Below are positions 42,975 through 53,744 of a stretch of DNA of 64,000 bases, in pieces. Source of the stretch: Lepus europaeus (taxonomy: Eukaryota > Chordata > Mammalia > Lagomorpha > Leporidae); the NCBI RefSeq assembly GCF_033115175.1, contig NC_084837.1, positions 67,231,266 to 67,295,265 on the forward strand. The letters run 5' to 3'. The translations under genes were made by a program, and so were the position numbers. How positions within the stretch are numbered: the first letter of the stretch is position 1; each line of letters opens with the position of its first letter. Under the pieces are notes generated by a model. It was not told where the DNA came from. It was given only the letters and a program-made list of their open reading frames with translations, and made no database searches.

Positions 42975-43267
42975 TTTTAAAAGGTATTTATTTATTTAGA
43001 AAGGCAGAAGAAAGAGATATATCTTCCTTCCGCTGGTTCACTCCCCAAATGGCTGCAACAGCTGGGTTGGGCCAGGAGCCAGGAGCTTCTGGGTCCCCAA
43101 CATGGGTGGCAGGGGCCCAAGCACTTGGGTCATCTTCTGCTGCCTTCCCAGGCACATTAGCAGGGAGCTGGATGGGAAGTGGAGCAGCAGGGCCTTGAGC
43201 CAATGCCCAAATGGGATGCCAGCGGTGCAGGTAATGGCTTTGCCCGCTACACCACAGTGCTGGCCCC
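42975..43267 (-). repeat. CSINE
   Basis: 'aaaaggtatttatttatttagaaaggcag' to 'ccacagtgctggcccc'. Several short internal deletions. Confidence 0.85.
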
Positions 43268-43344
43268 TCTGGCTGGATTTCTAATCCCAGATCTACTTTT
43301 AGCTTTCTGCAAAACCTAAGTTCAGAGCCTCAGCTCTGTTGAGA

Positions 43345-43495
43345 GCATCTGTTACATGCCAAGTGCCTTACATGTGAAACCTCTGAGAGCATTGTCAGGG
43401 ATTAGCTGTTGTTATCACCCTCTACTCACCAGGAAGCAGGGACATACCATAACTGAGTAACTGCCAGGGCCACACAGATGAAAGTGGTGGGGCTG
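43345..43495 (+). repeat. MIR-like fragment
   Basis: 'atgccaagtgccttacatg…accaggaagcagggacat…taactgccagggccacacagatgaaagtggtgggg' follows the MIR family consensus. Confidence 0.5.
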
Positions 43496-43535
43496 AGGAA
43501 AACCCAAAACTACCACACCACAGAAGGATTTTCTA

Positions 43536-43615
43536 TTTTTTAAAAAAAATTTTTATTCATTTGAAAAGCAGAAGGGGGGAGAGGAAGGAGGGAGGGAGGG
43601 AGGGAGGGAAGGAAG

Positions 43616-43651
<36 letters not shown>

Positions 43652-43886
43652 CCACTTGCTGGTTCACTCACTCCTCAGATGGCTGCAGCTGCCAAATCTG
43701 GGCCAGGTCAAAGCCAGAAACCAGAACTCCATCAGGGTCTCCCACAATGGTGGCAGGGGTTCAAGTACTTGGGCCGTCTTCTGTTGCCTTCCTGGGCACA
43801 TTCGCAGGAAGCTGAGAAGCCGGGACTCAAACTGGCACTCTGATATGGGATGCCAGCATAATCCAGCATACCATAGTGCCAGTCCC
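43536..43886 (-). repeat. CSINE with GGGA/GA microsatellite
   Basis: CSINE with an expanded purine tract (about 43575-43651: 'gggaggga' units then (GA)n). Terminus 'ccatagtgccagtccc'. Confidence 0.85.
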
Positions 43887-43889
43887 AGA

Positions 43890-45475
43890 GGGATTTTCTT
43901 ACCCCGAAGATCCTAGGAGCAGAGGAAGAAATTGACCTCAGGAATTTTATTTTAAATCTCTCAATAAAATTCTACCCACAACTGGGAGTTATATGGGTTC
44001 ACCATTTCATTTGTTGATTCTCTTAACCCAGTATGATAATATTGGAGAAACAGAAATGGAGGTGGGGTGCGAGTCTCCCCTTGAGGAGGCGCCTAGAGGT
44101 AAGGATATTCTAAGGCTTATTTCCTGCCAGGCTCCTGTAATTCTGGATATATCGGAAACACCACACCTCTCAGGCTGGACAGGAGCAACAGTGAGACTGG
44201 AACTGTGTGAGATGCAGCTCAGGAGCCTTCCCTTGATGATGACGATGCTGGGGTAGACAGCAGGAAGAGAAGCAAGCAACACCGGAATGAGTGACATCCC
44301 CAGTAGTGCAGGGCCTTTTTTGAGACATTCACCACCATCACTACGTGGAGGAAGCTGTCTCTGACGTTGCCTTCCTGGGCTCGAGTTCCTGAGTCAGCAG
44401 CCTGCCACTCCACTCCATCCCTTTGCACCTTTATAGCTTTGGAGGAAAAGCAGAGCTAGGATTAGAAGCCAGGTTTTCTCCCCCAAGGGCAAATGTGCAG
44501 ACAGGAGATGATCCCTAAGCTTCTGCCAGCATCCACATTTGGGGATGCCTTGTGTGCCATAGTTCTCAGGGAGTGCTGGATGTTGGGCTGTGTTCACTTA
44601 ATAGCACCGATCTATCCTCGGGGTACAGTGGCAGCATCTGGGCCCATGCACTAATGACACATGGATTGTTTCCACCCTACAGCCTTGGCCTCAGATGCGG
44701 AATCCAGAGTTCTGTGAACTCCCACTCCCACGACGAAGGAACGGGGCAGAGATGTGCTCCTAGTGCGCCCTTCCTGTTTGAATTGAGAATGTAATAGCAG
44801 GGAGAGAAAAGGCGAGGCCTCTGTGAGTCACTTTGTCCCTCTGGTCCACTCAGGAGCCCTCTTATCCCACAGGTGTCATCTGACAGGAGCTTGTGCCTCC
44901 TTACAAGTCAGACCTGTTTTTAAAGATGCAGACTGGCATTTCAAGCAGGCTGTGTCACACCCACCCTCATCTTTGTTCTGGGCTCCAACGGTGGCCAGGA
45001 GGATACTCGTCACACACCTATAACTACAGGAGCCCAAGAGCCCCAGCACTGTGCCCTAAGAACTGTCTGCATTTGCAGCAAGGTGCACCTGCTCTGCGTT
45101 ACTCCCAGCAAACGGCTGAGTGAGGCCAGGACACTGAGGCAGGTCCATTGCTGGGAGACATGAGACTTTCCCGAGGGAAACTTTGGCACAAGGACTCCAC
45201 ATTGGCTGTGTTGGAGCTCCGCTTGGCAAATTAGGATGGTTCTCTCCAATCTGCCTTCCTTCTCTTCCTCACTCAGGCAGTCAGTACAGGAATACAGAGG
45301 CTGAAGGAAGTGGGCCTGTTTGAAGGGCTGAATTATGGAAGGTCGAAAGGCTCACCAGAGGATTTCCATGAGTCACCATTCCCAAGGGAGTAAAAATGTG
45401 CTGGAATGAAGGGTGCAACATCACTAAGAAGTTTGCAGCCAGGGATGATGGTAAGCACGGTGGTGACAAGATGAG
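43890..45475. other. Intergenic sequence with no recognised repeat or gene
   Basis: Longest SINE-free unique block between the two CpG islands outside the UTR region. Several open frames of 65-95 codons exist on both strands, none with a recognisable domain. Confidence 0.4.
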
Positions 45476-45477
45476 CT

Positions 45478-45655
45478 GTCTGAGTTTGTTCTATGCTGCT
45501 CTAACAGAATACCTGAGACTGAGGGATTTATAATGAACAGAAATTCATTGGCTTGCTGAGCTGGAGGTTGAACTCCCCCTTCTATAGCAGCACGGGTCCC
45601 GTCCATAAGTGAAACACTTGTGACCTCATCACCTATCACCTCTTAGCATTGTCAC
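45478..45655 (-). repeat. MLT1/MST-like (MaLR) LTR fragment, antisense
   Basis: 'gctgctctaacagaatacctgagactgagggatttataatgaacagaaattcattgg…ctggaggttg' and then 'gtgacctcatcacctatcacctc'. This matches the reverse complement of a MaLR LTR. Confidence 0.6.
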
Positions 45656-45734
45656 AACGGCTATAAAATGTCAACATTAGTTTTGGAGCAATAACATACT
45701 GTAATAACTACAGTAAATATAATGCTATAATAGC

Positions 45735-45830
45735 ACCCATCAACTGAATATGTATTCTATGCCAGGTACAGTAGCAATCACTTTTATGCAGTAATATTTC
45801 ACTTTCATAAGGATCCTATCAGGAAGGTAC
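45735..45830 (+). repeat. MIR/L2-like fragment
   Basis: 'attctatgccaggtacagtagcaatcactttta…ttcataaggatcctatcaggaaggta' resembles the ancient SINE/LINE core. Cut by the CSINE that follows. Confidence 0.35.
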
Positions 45831-45844
45831 TTTTATTTATTTAT

Positions 45845-46166
45845 TTATTTTAAAGATTTTATTTATTTATTTGAGAGGTAGAATTACAGACAGTGAGAGG
45901 GAGAGACAGAGAGAAAGGTCTTCCTTCCGTTGGTTCACTCCCCAAATGTCTGCAATGGTTGGAACTACGCCGATCCGAAGGCAGAAGCCAGGTGCTTCTT
46001 TCGGGTCTCCCATGAGAGTGCAGCGCCCAAGGACATGGGCCATCTTCTACTGCTTTCCCAGGCCATAGTAGAGAGATGGATTGGAAGAGGAGCAGCCAGG
46101 ACTAGGACCGATGACCATATGGGATGCTGGCGCCGCAGGAGGAGGATTAACCTACTGCGCCGGCCC
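45845..46166 (-). repeat. CSINE
   Basis: 'aaagattttatttatttatttgagaggtag' to 'ctactgcgccggcccc'. Confidence 0.9.
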
Positions 46167-46284
46167 CGGAGGGCACTTTGGAAGGAGAGTCTTAGCTTGC
46201 CTGAGCCATATTCTTGCTGCACAGCACTCTAAAATACATGTGCTTAGCAGAAACAGGATTTTCACTATCACATCACCTTACTTA

Positions 46285-46588
46285 CGGAGGCATGGCAGTC
46301 TAAACCACGACTTGCAACACCAGCATCTCATATCGGAGCACCAGTCTGAGTCCCAGCTGCACTACTTCTGATCCAGCTCCCTGCTAATGCACCTAGGAAG
46401 GCAGTGGAAGGTGGCCCAAGTGCTTGGGCTCATGCCACCTCTGTGGGAGACCAGGATGGAGTTCCTGGCTTCTGCTATTGGCCTGGCTCAACCCTGACTG
46501 TTGTGGGCATTTGGGGAGTGGACCAGTGGATGGAACATCTCTCTCTCTGTTGCTCTGCCTTTCAAATAAATAAATAAATAAATCATAA
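46285..46588 (+). repeat. CSINE, older subfamily
   Basis: 'ggaggcatggcagtctaaac' to a long 'aaataaataaataaataaatc' tail. Confidence 0.82.
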
Positions 46589-46589
46589 C

Positions 46590-47490
46590 AAAAGAAGATT
46601 TCATATTTATGGAGCATACACCTTACCCCACCCCCACCCAGTTTCCAGCCTCTTTCCCTGTGTTGGGAAGAGCACTCATTACAATAGTCCTGGTGGACAT
46701 CAGAGGGGCTGAGGATATCCTCTTCCTGGCTGGCCTTTGACGTTCACTGTCACCTGAACACTCCCACTGGGGACATGGATTGCCACTCTTATATTTGTGC
46801 TGTCCATTCTGCAGTCATTTGTGATGGCAGTGGGCATATTCTGGAGGTGGCCAGGCTAAATGATGGTTCTGCTAAATGATGGTGCTGTGCTTTCTGTCAG
46901 AGCTGTCCTCATCCTTTTCCACTTTTCCTGCCACCATTACTTGACCTTTTTGATGGTTCTATGAGCCCCTGGAAGCCTTTTGCTTAATGTATCCAGAGCT
47001 GGTTTCTTCTTGCAACCAAGAACACTGATTGAGATAGAGCACTTAGTAGTCTGAGGAGCACCTCCATATAGTGTAGTGTATGGCCTGAAAAACAGCTCTA
47101 TCTTCTAGGAGGTAGATGGGGAAATTCTAGCTTCCCAGTTCCTATTATCTGACAAGTAGGTTGGCTTACAGCACATTTGAGAGGGCTTAGGGCTGCTTTT
47201 AAAAAACCAGACATAAATCACAATAATTATCTCTGTCCCCCACCCCTCTGGTTCTAGAACTGCCTGGTGGTCTGGCAGGTGTTCCTCTGGCTCCTTGGTG
47301 CTGCCAGGAACTCACTCATCCCCAGTTCCCCCATGAGGCTCACTGCAGCTCCTCAGAAGCTGTGTTGCCTTGGCTGGGTTGCTGTCCCAGCTAGGGAGAG
47401 TTTGCTGGTAGCACCTGTACTTCTGAAGTTATCCAACTTTAAAATTATAGTAAGAGTTTTGGGACACGGCTAAGTTATAAGAAGAGACCA
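46590..47490. other. Unassigned intergenic sequence
   Basis: No clear repeat and no convincing coding sequence. Confidence 0.4.
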
Positions 47491-47494
47491 CTTG

Positions 47495-48175
47495 GGGCGG
47501 GCTTGGGTGCAGCTGTTAAGACCCCTGCATGGGGCTGGCTGTGGCATAATGGGTAAAGCCGGCATCTGCAGTGCCGCCATTCCATATGGGCACCGGTTCA
47601 AGTCCCAGCTGCTCCACTTCCAATCCAGCTCTCCGCTGTGGCCTGGAAAAGCAGTAGAAGATGGTTCAAGTCTTTGGGCCCGTGCACCCACGTGGGAGAT
47701 TCAGAAGAAACTCCTGGCTCCTGGCTTCTGAGCAGCACAGCTCTGGCCATTGCAGCCATTTAGGGAGTGAACCAGCAGATGGAAGACCTCTCTCCCTCTC
47801 TCTCTCTCTGCCTCTGACTGTGCCTCTCTGTTAACCGTGACTTTCACATAAACAAACCTTAAAAAGAAAAAAAGAAGAAAAAGACTCCTGCAACTCATAT
47901 GGGAGTTACTAGATTCAAGTTCCCCACTCTGCTTCAGATCCAGCTCCCTGCTAATATGCACCCTGGGAGGCAGAAGCTGATGGTTCAAATATCTGAGTCC
48001 TTGTCATTCACAGGGACTGAGCTTCGGCTGGCTCCTGGCTTTGATCTGGCCTAGCCCCAGCTGTTGCAGGCATTTGGAGAGTGAACCAGCAGATGGAAGA
48101 GTTCTCTTTCTTCCCTTCTGTCTCCCTGTCTGACTTTCCCTCTCTCTGCCACTCTGCCTTTCAAATAGATACAGG
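47495..48175 (+). repeat. CSINE, older subfamily, split by a CSINE
   Basis: The 5' end is at 47495-47529 ('gggcgggcttgggtgcagctgttaag'). The rest resumes at 47881 ('aagactcctgcaactcatatggg') and runs to 'cctttcaaatagata' near 48172. Confidence 0.85.
47530..47880 (+). repeat. CSINE nested in an older CSINE
   Basis: TSD aagacccctgca (47518-47529) and aagactcctgca (47881-47892), 11 of 12 matching. Element from 'ggggctggctgtggcataatgg' to an A-rich tail. Confidence 0.9.
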
Positions 48176-48294
48176 TTTTAAAACAATGAAATGATAAATA
48201 ATTTTTTAAAAGTGGCTGCTGGATCTGATATGGCAAACCACTCAGCAACAGTTTGCACCCACCTGGACAAAACAGTCAATTGAAGCTGTCTAGT

Positions 48295-49330
48295 CAAGAA
48301 AGCGGGATGGAATAGGTGTGGAGGCCCACGGCTGGGACCCGGCCAGCCCCGCCTGCGCGCTCTGAGGGGCGCCCGCCCGCGCTCGCCCCCGGCAAGTCTC
48401 CCAGTCTTCCGAGTCGCGGTCCCCTCATTTCTGAGATGACCGCGGCAATAGCTGTTCCCCTCAGACCGAGGTTGAGATGCCCAGAGCACCTCGACGCAGC
48501 CAACTGCCAGGCACGCTCTGGGCGGCGCTCCGCCTCCACCTTTGCCAGTCAGGGTTGCGCAATACTGTTGGCACCCAGGGGCGTCAGGTGGCCTCGGCGG
48601 GATTCATGGACGCGCGCGAGCACTGAGGGGCAAGCGCCCGGGGGCCCGCTGGACCCGCGTGCGTCCCTGGCTTTGACCTCCGTGCGCACTCAGCGCCGTA
48701 GCAGTATGCACTTGGTCATGGGGCCCGGCTGCGGCGCCGGGCGGGGGCGGCGGCGAGACCTTTCCGGACCTATCCTGGGGGGGAGCCTGGCTCTCCCCGC
48801 CTCCGGGGGAACGCCGGGCGGGCGGGCAGGCGGGCGGGGCCCCGGCCGAGGCCCGGCGCCCCAGCGGGGAGCGGCAGAGTTTGCTGCGCCAACGCTGTAG
48901 CCCGAGGCTCCGCTCACCTCCGGGTAAGAGGCTTCGGGGAGGGGGACAGGGCGGGGACAGAGATCACCCAAGCGGCAGGTTCTTGGCTCCACTCTGCCTC
49001 CGAAGCTCGCGCTCCACACCGCTTCGCTCTTTCCTTCTCCATGGCCCGGACGCCCGCAGCTCCGGCTGCCCTCGTCGGGGAACCCGGGTCTTGGGACTCT
49101 TACTCCCCTCACGCACGGAGGGTCGAGCTCGGGGGGCGCTAGGAGGCCGAGCTGGGTACAAACCAAGGCACTGGTGATCTTGGTGTGTGGGAATTTCTGG
49201 CGCCCTCCACTTGCGTCACTCAGCACCATCCCAGGGGCGAGTGGGTGCTTAGCTCCCGGAGGGTGAGGTGGGCTTGAGGATTGACGTCAGCCGCCCACTT
49301 AGCCGTCCACGCTGCGCGTGTGAACCAGGG
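48295..49330 (+). promoter_or_regulatory. CpG island, probable promoter of the next gene (SQOR by synteny)
   Basis: A second abrupt rise in GC and CpG, with CpG-dense core at about 48330-48900. It is not repeat-derived. In mammals BLOC1S6 is followed on the same strand by SQOR (sulfide:quinone oxidoreductase), whose first exon is non-coding as far as I recall. No SQOR coding exon was found to the right, so the link rests on gene order and is an inference. Numerous open frames here arise from GC-richness. Confidence 0.6.
48840..48923 (+). other. Candidate non-coding first exon ending at a strong splice donor
   Basis: At 48921-48930 the sequence cgg|gtaagag matches the donor consensus, directly after the densest CpG stretch. 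The exon's 5' end cannot be placed from sequence; 48840 is only a working limit. Confidence 0.35.
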
Positions 49331-49344
49331 GCGCCCGAGAGGTC

Positions 49345-49392
49345 AGCGGTGGCAGGCAGCGGCTTTACCCGCTGTGGTGCAACACTGGCCCA
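49345..49392 (-). repeat. Short CSINE 5'-end remnant
   Basis: 'ggcaggcagcggctttacccgctgtggtgcaacactggccc' is the reverse complement of a CSINE 5' end. The rest of that copy is absent. It sits at the edge of the CpG island, beside a young CSINE. Confidence 0.65.
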
Positions 49393-49755
49393 GGCTTTTC
49401 TTTTTCTTTTTCTTTTTTTTTCTTTTCTTTTCTTTTTCTTTTTTAACAGGCAGAGTTAGACAGTGAGAGAGAGAGACAGAGAGAAAGATCTTCCTTTTTC
49501 CTTTGGTTCACCCCCAAAGTGGCCGCTACTCACTGCGCCGATCTGAAGCCAGGAGCCAGGTGCTTCTCCTGGTCTCCCATGCGGGTGCAGGGCTCAAGGA
49601 CCTGGGCCATCCTCCACTGCCTTCCCGGGCCACAGCAGAGAGCTGGCCTGGAAGAGGGGCAACCGGGGCAGAATCCGGTGCCCCGACCAGGACTAGAACC
49701 TGCTGTGCCGGCGCCGCAGGCGGAGGATTAGCCCAGTAAGCCTCGGCGCCGGCCT
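49393..49755 (-). repeat. CSINE, young subfamily
   Basis: Long (CTTTT)n tail side at 49396-49445, then 'aacaggcagagttagacag', to 'cctcggcgccggcc'. Confidence 0.92.
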
Positions 49756-49759
49756 CTTT

Positions 49760-50385
49760 TTATTTTTCTTTCCAAGTTCATGGGGCCCAGGTTAAGATCC
49801 CCTGGGAGCAGTCAGGGCACTGCCTTGCCTTCTGGGCTGGATACTTGGCGTTGCCTATCAGGGCCACCTTGGCTTTTGAACTTCTCTGAGCCGCAGCTTC
49901 TCCATTGTACAGTGGAGCGTTCATTGTATGTGAAGCACTAGTCCTTGCCTGTCTTCCTCCCAAGCTTAAGGCCATCACCACTGTATCCCCAGACCTGGTT
50001 CATGGAAGGTATTCAGTAAGTATTTGGGTTCAGGAAGGTTGCTGGGGACTGCATGGAATACATTCATCAAAGAGACAGCTCGTGGTTTGGAAAGTAACTT
50101 TAAATTTGAGCTCTTTTCTTTTTAAACTGGCTGAACAAATATGTAAGTGCATCAGGAGTGGGAGTGCCTGAAAGGCCATGAGAGCACATGGGTCAGTGTG
50201 CCTGGAGTTCTGGTGCAGAAAATGAGGTGGAGTATGGAGAGGCAACCAGGATCCCCCAGAACACTAGTGCCCTCTCTATCTTTCTGGAGCTCAGGCTACT
50301 TAACGTGATGTGTCGAAACACAGGAAATGGCTCATGAGAAATGGAGAGACCCAGGGTGAGGCGTTTCTGGGCATGACATATCTTC
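49760..50385. other. Unassigned sequence
   Basis: No repeat or coding region recognised. Possible intron of the gene starting in the second CpG island. Confidence 0.35.
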
Positions 50386-50394
50386 TCTTTCCTT

Positions 50395-50733
50395 CTTCTT
50401 CTTCTTTTTTTTTTTTTTTTTTTTTGACAGGCAGAGTTAGACAGTGAGAGACAGAGACAGAGAGAAAGGTCTTCCCTCCGTTGGTTCACTCCCCAAATGG
50501 CCGCCATGGCCGGCGCGCTGTGCTGATCTGAGCCAGGAGCCAGGAGCTTCCTCCTGTCTCCCATGCAGATGCAGGGCCCAAGCACTTGGGCCATCATCCA
50601 CTGCCTTCCCGGGCCACTGCAGAGAGCTGGACTGGAAGAGGGCCAACCGGGCCAGAATCCGTTGCCACAACTGGGACTAGAACCCTGTGTGCCGGCGCCA
50701 CAGGTGGAGGATTAGCCTAGTAAGCCGCCGGTC
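50395..50733 (-). repeat. CSINE, young subfamily
   Basis: Flanked by the duplicated 'tctttccttctt'. Tail side (CTT)n then poly(T). Terminus slightly shortened ('aagccgccggtcc'). Confidence 0.92.
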
Positions 50734-50877
50734 CTCTTTCCTTCTTTCCTGTCATGTTCCTGACCTCTACCCACCCTGACGCCTCTTTCACTCTGGAGAT
50801 CTGGGAAATAAAAGCAGGGTAGGGGGTTTGTTGAAAGCTGCCCAGACTAGGCCTGAAGCTAACTAGTTACTTCTTCT

Positions 50878-51215
50878 TAAGATTTTATTTATTTATTTGA
50901 GAGGTAGAGTTACAGAGGGAAGGAGAGAGAGAGAAAGAGAGAGAGAGAGAAGGAACAGGAAGAAAGGTCTTCCATCAGTTGGTTCACTCTCCAAATGGCA
51001 GCCATGGCTGGGGCTGGGCCAGATCAAAGCTGGGAGCCAATTCTCCCACGTGTGTGCAGGGGTCCAAGCACTTGGGCCATCTTCCTCTGCTTTCCATGGA
51101 TGCATTAGCAGGGAGCTATATAGGAAGTGGGGCAGCTGGAACTCCAACCGATGCCTTTATGGGATGTCAGCAATGCAGGTGGCAGCTTAACTTGCTAAAC
51201 CACAGCGCTGGCCCC
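50878..51215 (-). repeat. CSINE
   Basis: 'cttaagattttatttatttatttgagagg' to 'ccacagcgctggcccc', with a GA-rich tract at 50918-50950. Confidence 0.9.
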
Positions 51216-51499
51216 TACCTGTGTCTTTAATAGTGGGGCCTGTGGACATTGAACTCTATGGTACGTTCCTATTTCCTTGACTGTTTGTTCTAAGGGAGTC
51301 CACGAGGTCTCCATAGGAAAAGGAAGTGCTTTAACAACCACCTTGCTTAGGGTATAGATTGTGAGAGCTCCCCAGCTCCAGGAAAGGGCTGGGTCTAGGA
51401 ACTGCTTTGTGTTCCTGGTAACACATGTCTTTCAAGGTCTAGGTGATCAAATGCAAGCTTGTTTTGCAACTTAGAGTAAGCAGCATCTTTAAAGTCAAC

Positions 51500-51650
51500 T
51501 AGACATAGCCACTTATTTTGTACTCAGGGAAATGAAATTAAAGTGGCTAAGTGAGCTCCATTTCCGCACTTACAAACTGGGGTTAGTAATTCCCGCCCCT
51601 TTGGTTGTTGTGAGAAATTACATAAAGTGCATATTACAATACCTCCTATA
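51500..51650 (+). repeat. MIR-like fragment
   Basis: 'gagctccatttccgcacttacaaactggggttagtaattcc…ttggttgttgtgagaaattacataaagtgc' parallels the MIR 3' half. The rest of 51220-52480 shows nothing but a poly(T) at 52314-52336. Confidence 0.45.
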
Positions 51651-52489
51651 AATGATTCTTTTCTTCTGAGGCTTTTATTATGCTGGGGATAGCGCATCTA
51701 CCTCTAGCAGCTTCCCAGTGAGTCATTGTAAATAATGGCTCAGGTCTGGGGCTTGGGGGCAAGAGTCTGGGAGGTATGGTTTCTGATTCTGTTCCAGGCC
51801 TGGTTATAATCCTTTTGTTATATAATTCACAGCCCTGATTGAACCTAAGGAGTTAGTAGAACAAGTGTTCCCATTTGAATGCCTGCTTGTGAATCTCCAT
51901 GTCCCCTTTTCCCTCATTTAGAGGCTCACCAAGTTTTAGAGAAGGAAGGAAACTTTGAAGCCACCCAGTTCCCTACTTTATTCTGTCAATGAAGAAAGCA
52001 TTGCCTGGAATGGTTGAGAATGAGTGCTACCTGTACAAGCTGGGGTGTGGCTGTAGGTCTGCTGCCTCTAGATGTACCCTTGGACAAAGCTTTACCACCA
52101 GGAATGAGCAGTGTGGCCGCTGGTTGGACACAGGAAAGATATGAGCTGGGGAACCTGAAACACCTGATACCTTGTCCACACCTCACTCTGCCTTAACCAT
52201 TAAAGGTTATTTCAGTCAAACCTTTCAACTATCAACTGAAATCATTCAATTAACTGACTTACCTATTGTTTTTCTGGGGCCTGATTACAAGCATTTTCCT
52301 TATGTGCATACAATTTTTTTTTTTTTTTTTTTTTTTGCTTAGCAACTGTGTTGGTTTGATGAAATTGTCAGTCCTCCCATTGTTGCCGTCTTTGATTGTA
52401 AACTAGAAGTATAGATGGGGGAAATTGCTAGGGGATTTCTTAGCAGTAAAAGGAGCCACTGATTATTGGCAAAATCCTCATTAGTAACT

Positions 52490-52831
52490 TTTTTTTTTTT
52501 TTGACAGGCAGAGTGGACAGTGAAAGATAGAGACAGAGAGAAAGGTCTACCTTTGCCGTTGGTTCACCCTTCAATGGCCACCACGGCCGGCGCGCTGCGG
52601 CCGGCACACCGTGCTGATTGGAAGCCAGGAGCCAGGTGCTTCTCCTGGTCTCCCAAGGGGTGCAGGGCCCAAGGACTTGGGCCATCCTCCACTGCACTCC
52701 CGGGCCACAGCAGAGAGCTGGCCTGGAAGAGGGGCAACCGGGACAGAATCCGGCGCCCCAACCAGGACTAGAACCCAGTGTGCCAGCGCCGCAAGGAGGA
52801 GGATTAGCCTGTTGAGCCACGGCGCCAGCCA
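52490..52831 (-). repeat. CSINE, young subfamily, with TSD
   Basis: The 12-bp TSD tcattagtaact is at 52478-52489 and 52832-52843. Poly(T), 'gacaggcagagtggacag', terminus 'ccacggcgccagcc'. Confidence 0.94.
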
Positions 52832-52905
52832 TCATTAGTAACTCTTTAGAGAAAATTGCTTTAGTTTTCCCTTAAAGTGTTAGGGAACTAAATAAAGGAC
52901 CCCAT

Positions 52906-53189
52906 TGTAGGGGCCTGCATTGTGGTACAACAAGTTAAACTATTGCCGGTAATGCCAACATCCTATACAAGTGGAGGTTTGAATCCTGGCTGCTCCACTT
53001 CTGATCCAGCTCCCTGCTAATCTCCTGGGAAAGATGGCCCAAGTGTTCTCCCAGGTGGGAGAGCCTGATGGAGTTCCAAGCTTCTGGCTTTGGCTGTTGT
53101 GGCCATCTGGGGAGTGAACTGACAAATGGAAGATCTCTGTCTCTCTGTAACTCTGCCTTTCAAATAAAGAAACCTTTTTAAAAATTTTT
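52906..53189 (+). repeat. CSINE
   Basis: 'ggggcctgcattgtggtac' to 'cctttcaaataaagaaaccttttt'. Flanked by aaaggacccca and aaaggacccta. Confidence 0.88.
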
Positions 53190-53240
53190 AAAGGACCCTA
53201 ATGTGATTCCAAACTTTGAATCATTGGAGAGCTATAATAT

Positions 53241-53742
53241 GAGGGTACATCAGAAAGTTCATGGTATAGTGGATGTTTAGCTTACTGGTTAAGATGCCCG
53301 TCTCCACATCAGAGCTCCTGAATTCAATACCTTATCCCAGCTCCCGACTCCAGCTTTTGGCCCATGCAGACTCTATGAGGCAGTGGTAAATGCTCAACTA
53401 GTTGAGTTCCTATCACCTAAATGGGAGACCTGGATTTAGTACCAGCTCTTAGCTTTGGCTCCATCCAGGTGCATTGCAGGCATTTGGGAAGTGAACCAGT
53501 GGATGGGAGCTCTGTTTGTGTGTCTCTCTCTGCCTCTCAGATAAAAAAGTTCATGGCAAAATGGAATTAAATGATAAATTTATTTTAGTGCAAAATTTTT
53601 GAAATCCATCCATAGTTTTTACATAATATTTAGTTTCTACAAACTTTTTAAAGACCCTCTCTTATACATGGATTTTAATTTTTTGCACCAAAATAAAGTT
53701 AACTTTCAATTCCATTTCCCATGAACTTTTTCAAATACCTAT
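53241..53742. repeat. Mariner-type MITE copy 4, split by a CSINE
   Basis: Left terminus 'gagggtacatcagaaagttcatgg' and right terminus 'ccatgaactttttcaaataccta' are inverted repeats. The interior has 'ttattttagtgcaaaa' and 'tttttgcaccaaaataaa' arms. The 11-bp target aaagttcatgg is duplicated at 53254-53264 and 53546-53556 around the CSINE. Confidence 0.8.
53265..53545 (+). repeat. CSINE, older subfamily, inside the MITE
   Basis: 'tatagtggatgtttagcttactgg' to 'ctctgcctctcagataaaa', bounded exactly by the 11-bp TSD. Confidence 0.88.
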
Positions 53743-53744
53743 GT

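Noticed and set aside
48316-48900. Open frame of 194 codons on + in the second CpG island (and 179 codons on - at 48690-49229)
   Set aside because: GC-rich sequence has few stops. The translations are Arg/Gly/Pro/Ala-rich with no domain, and both strands are open at once.
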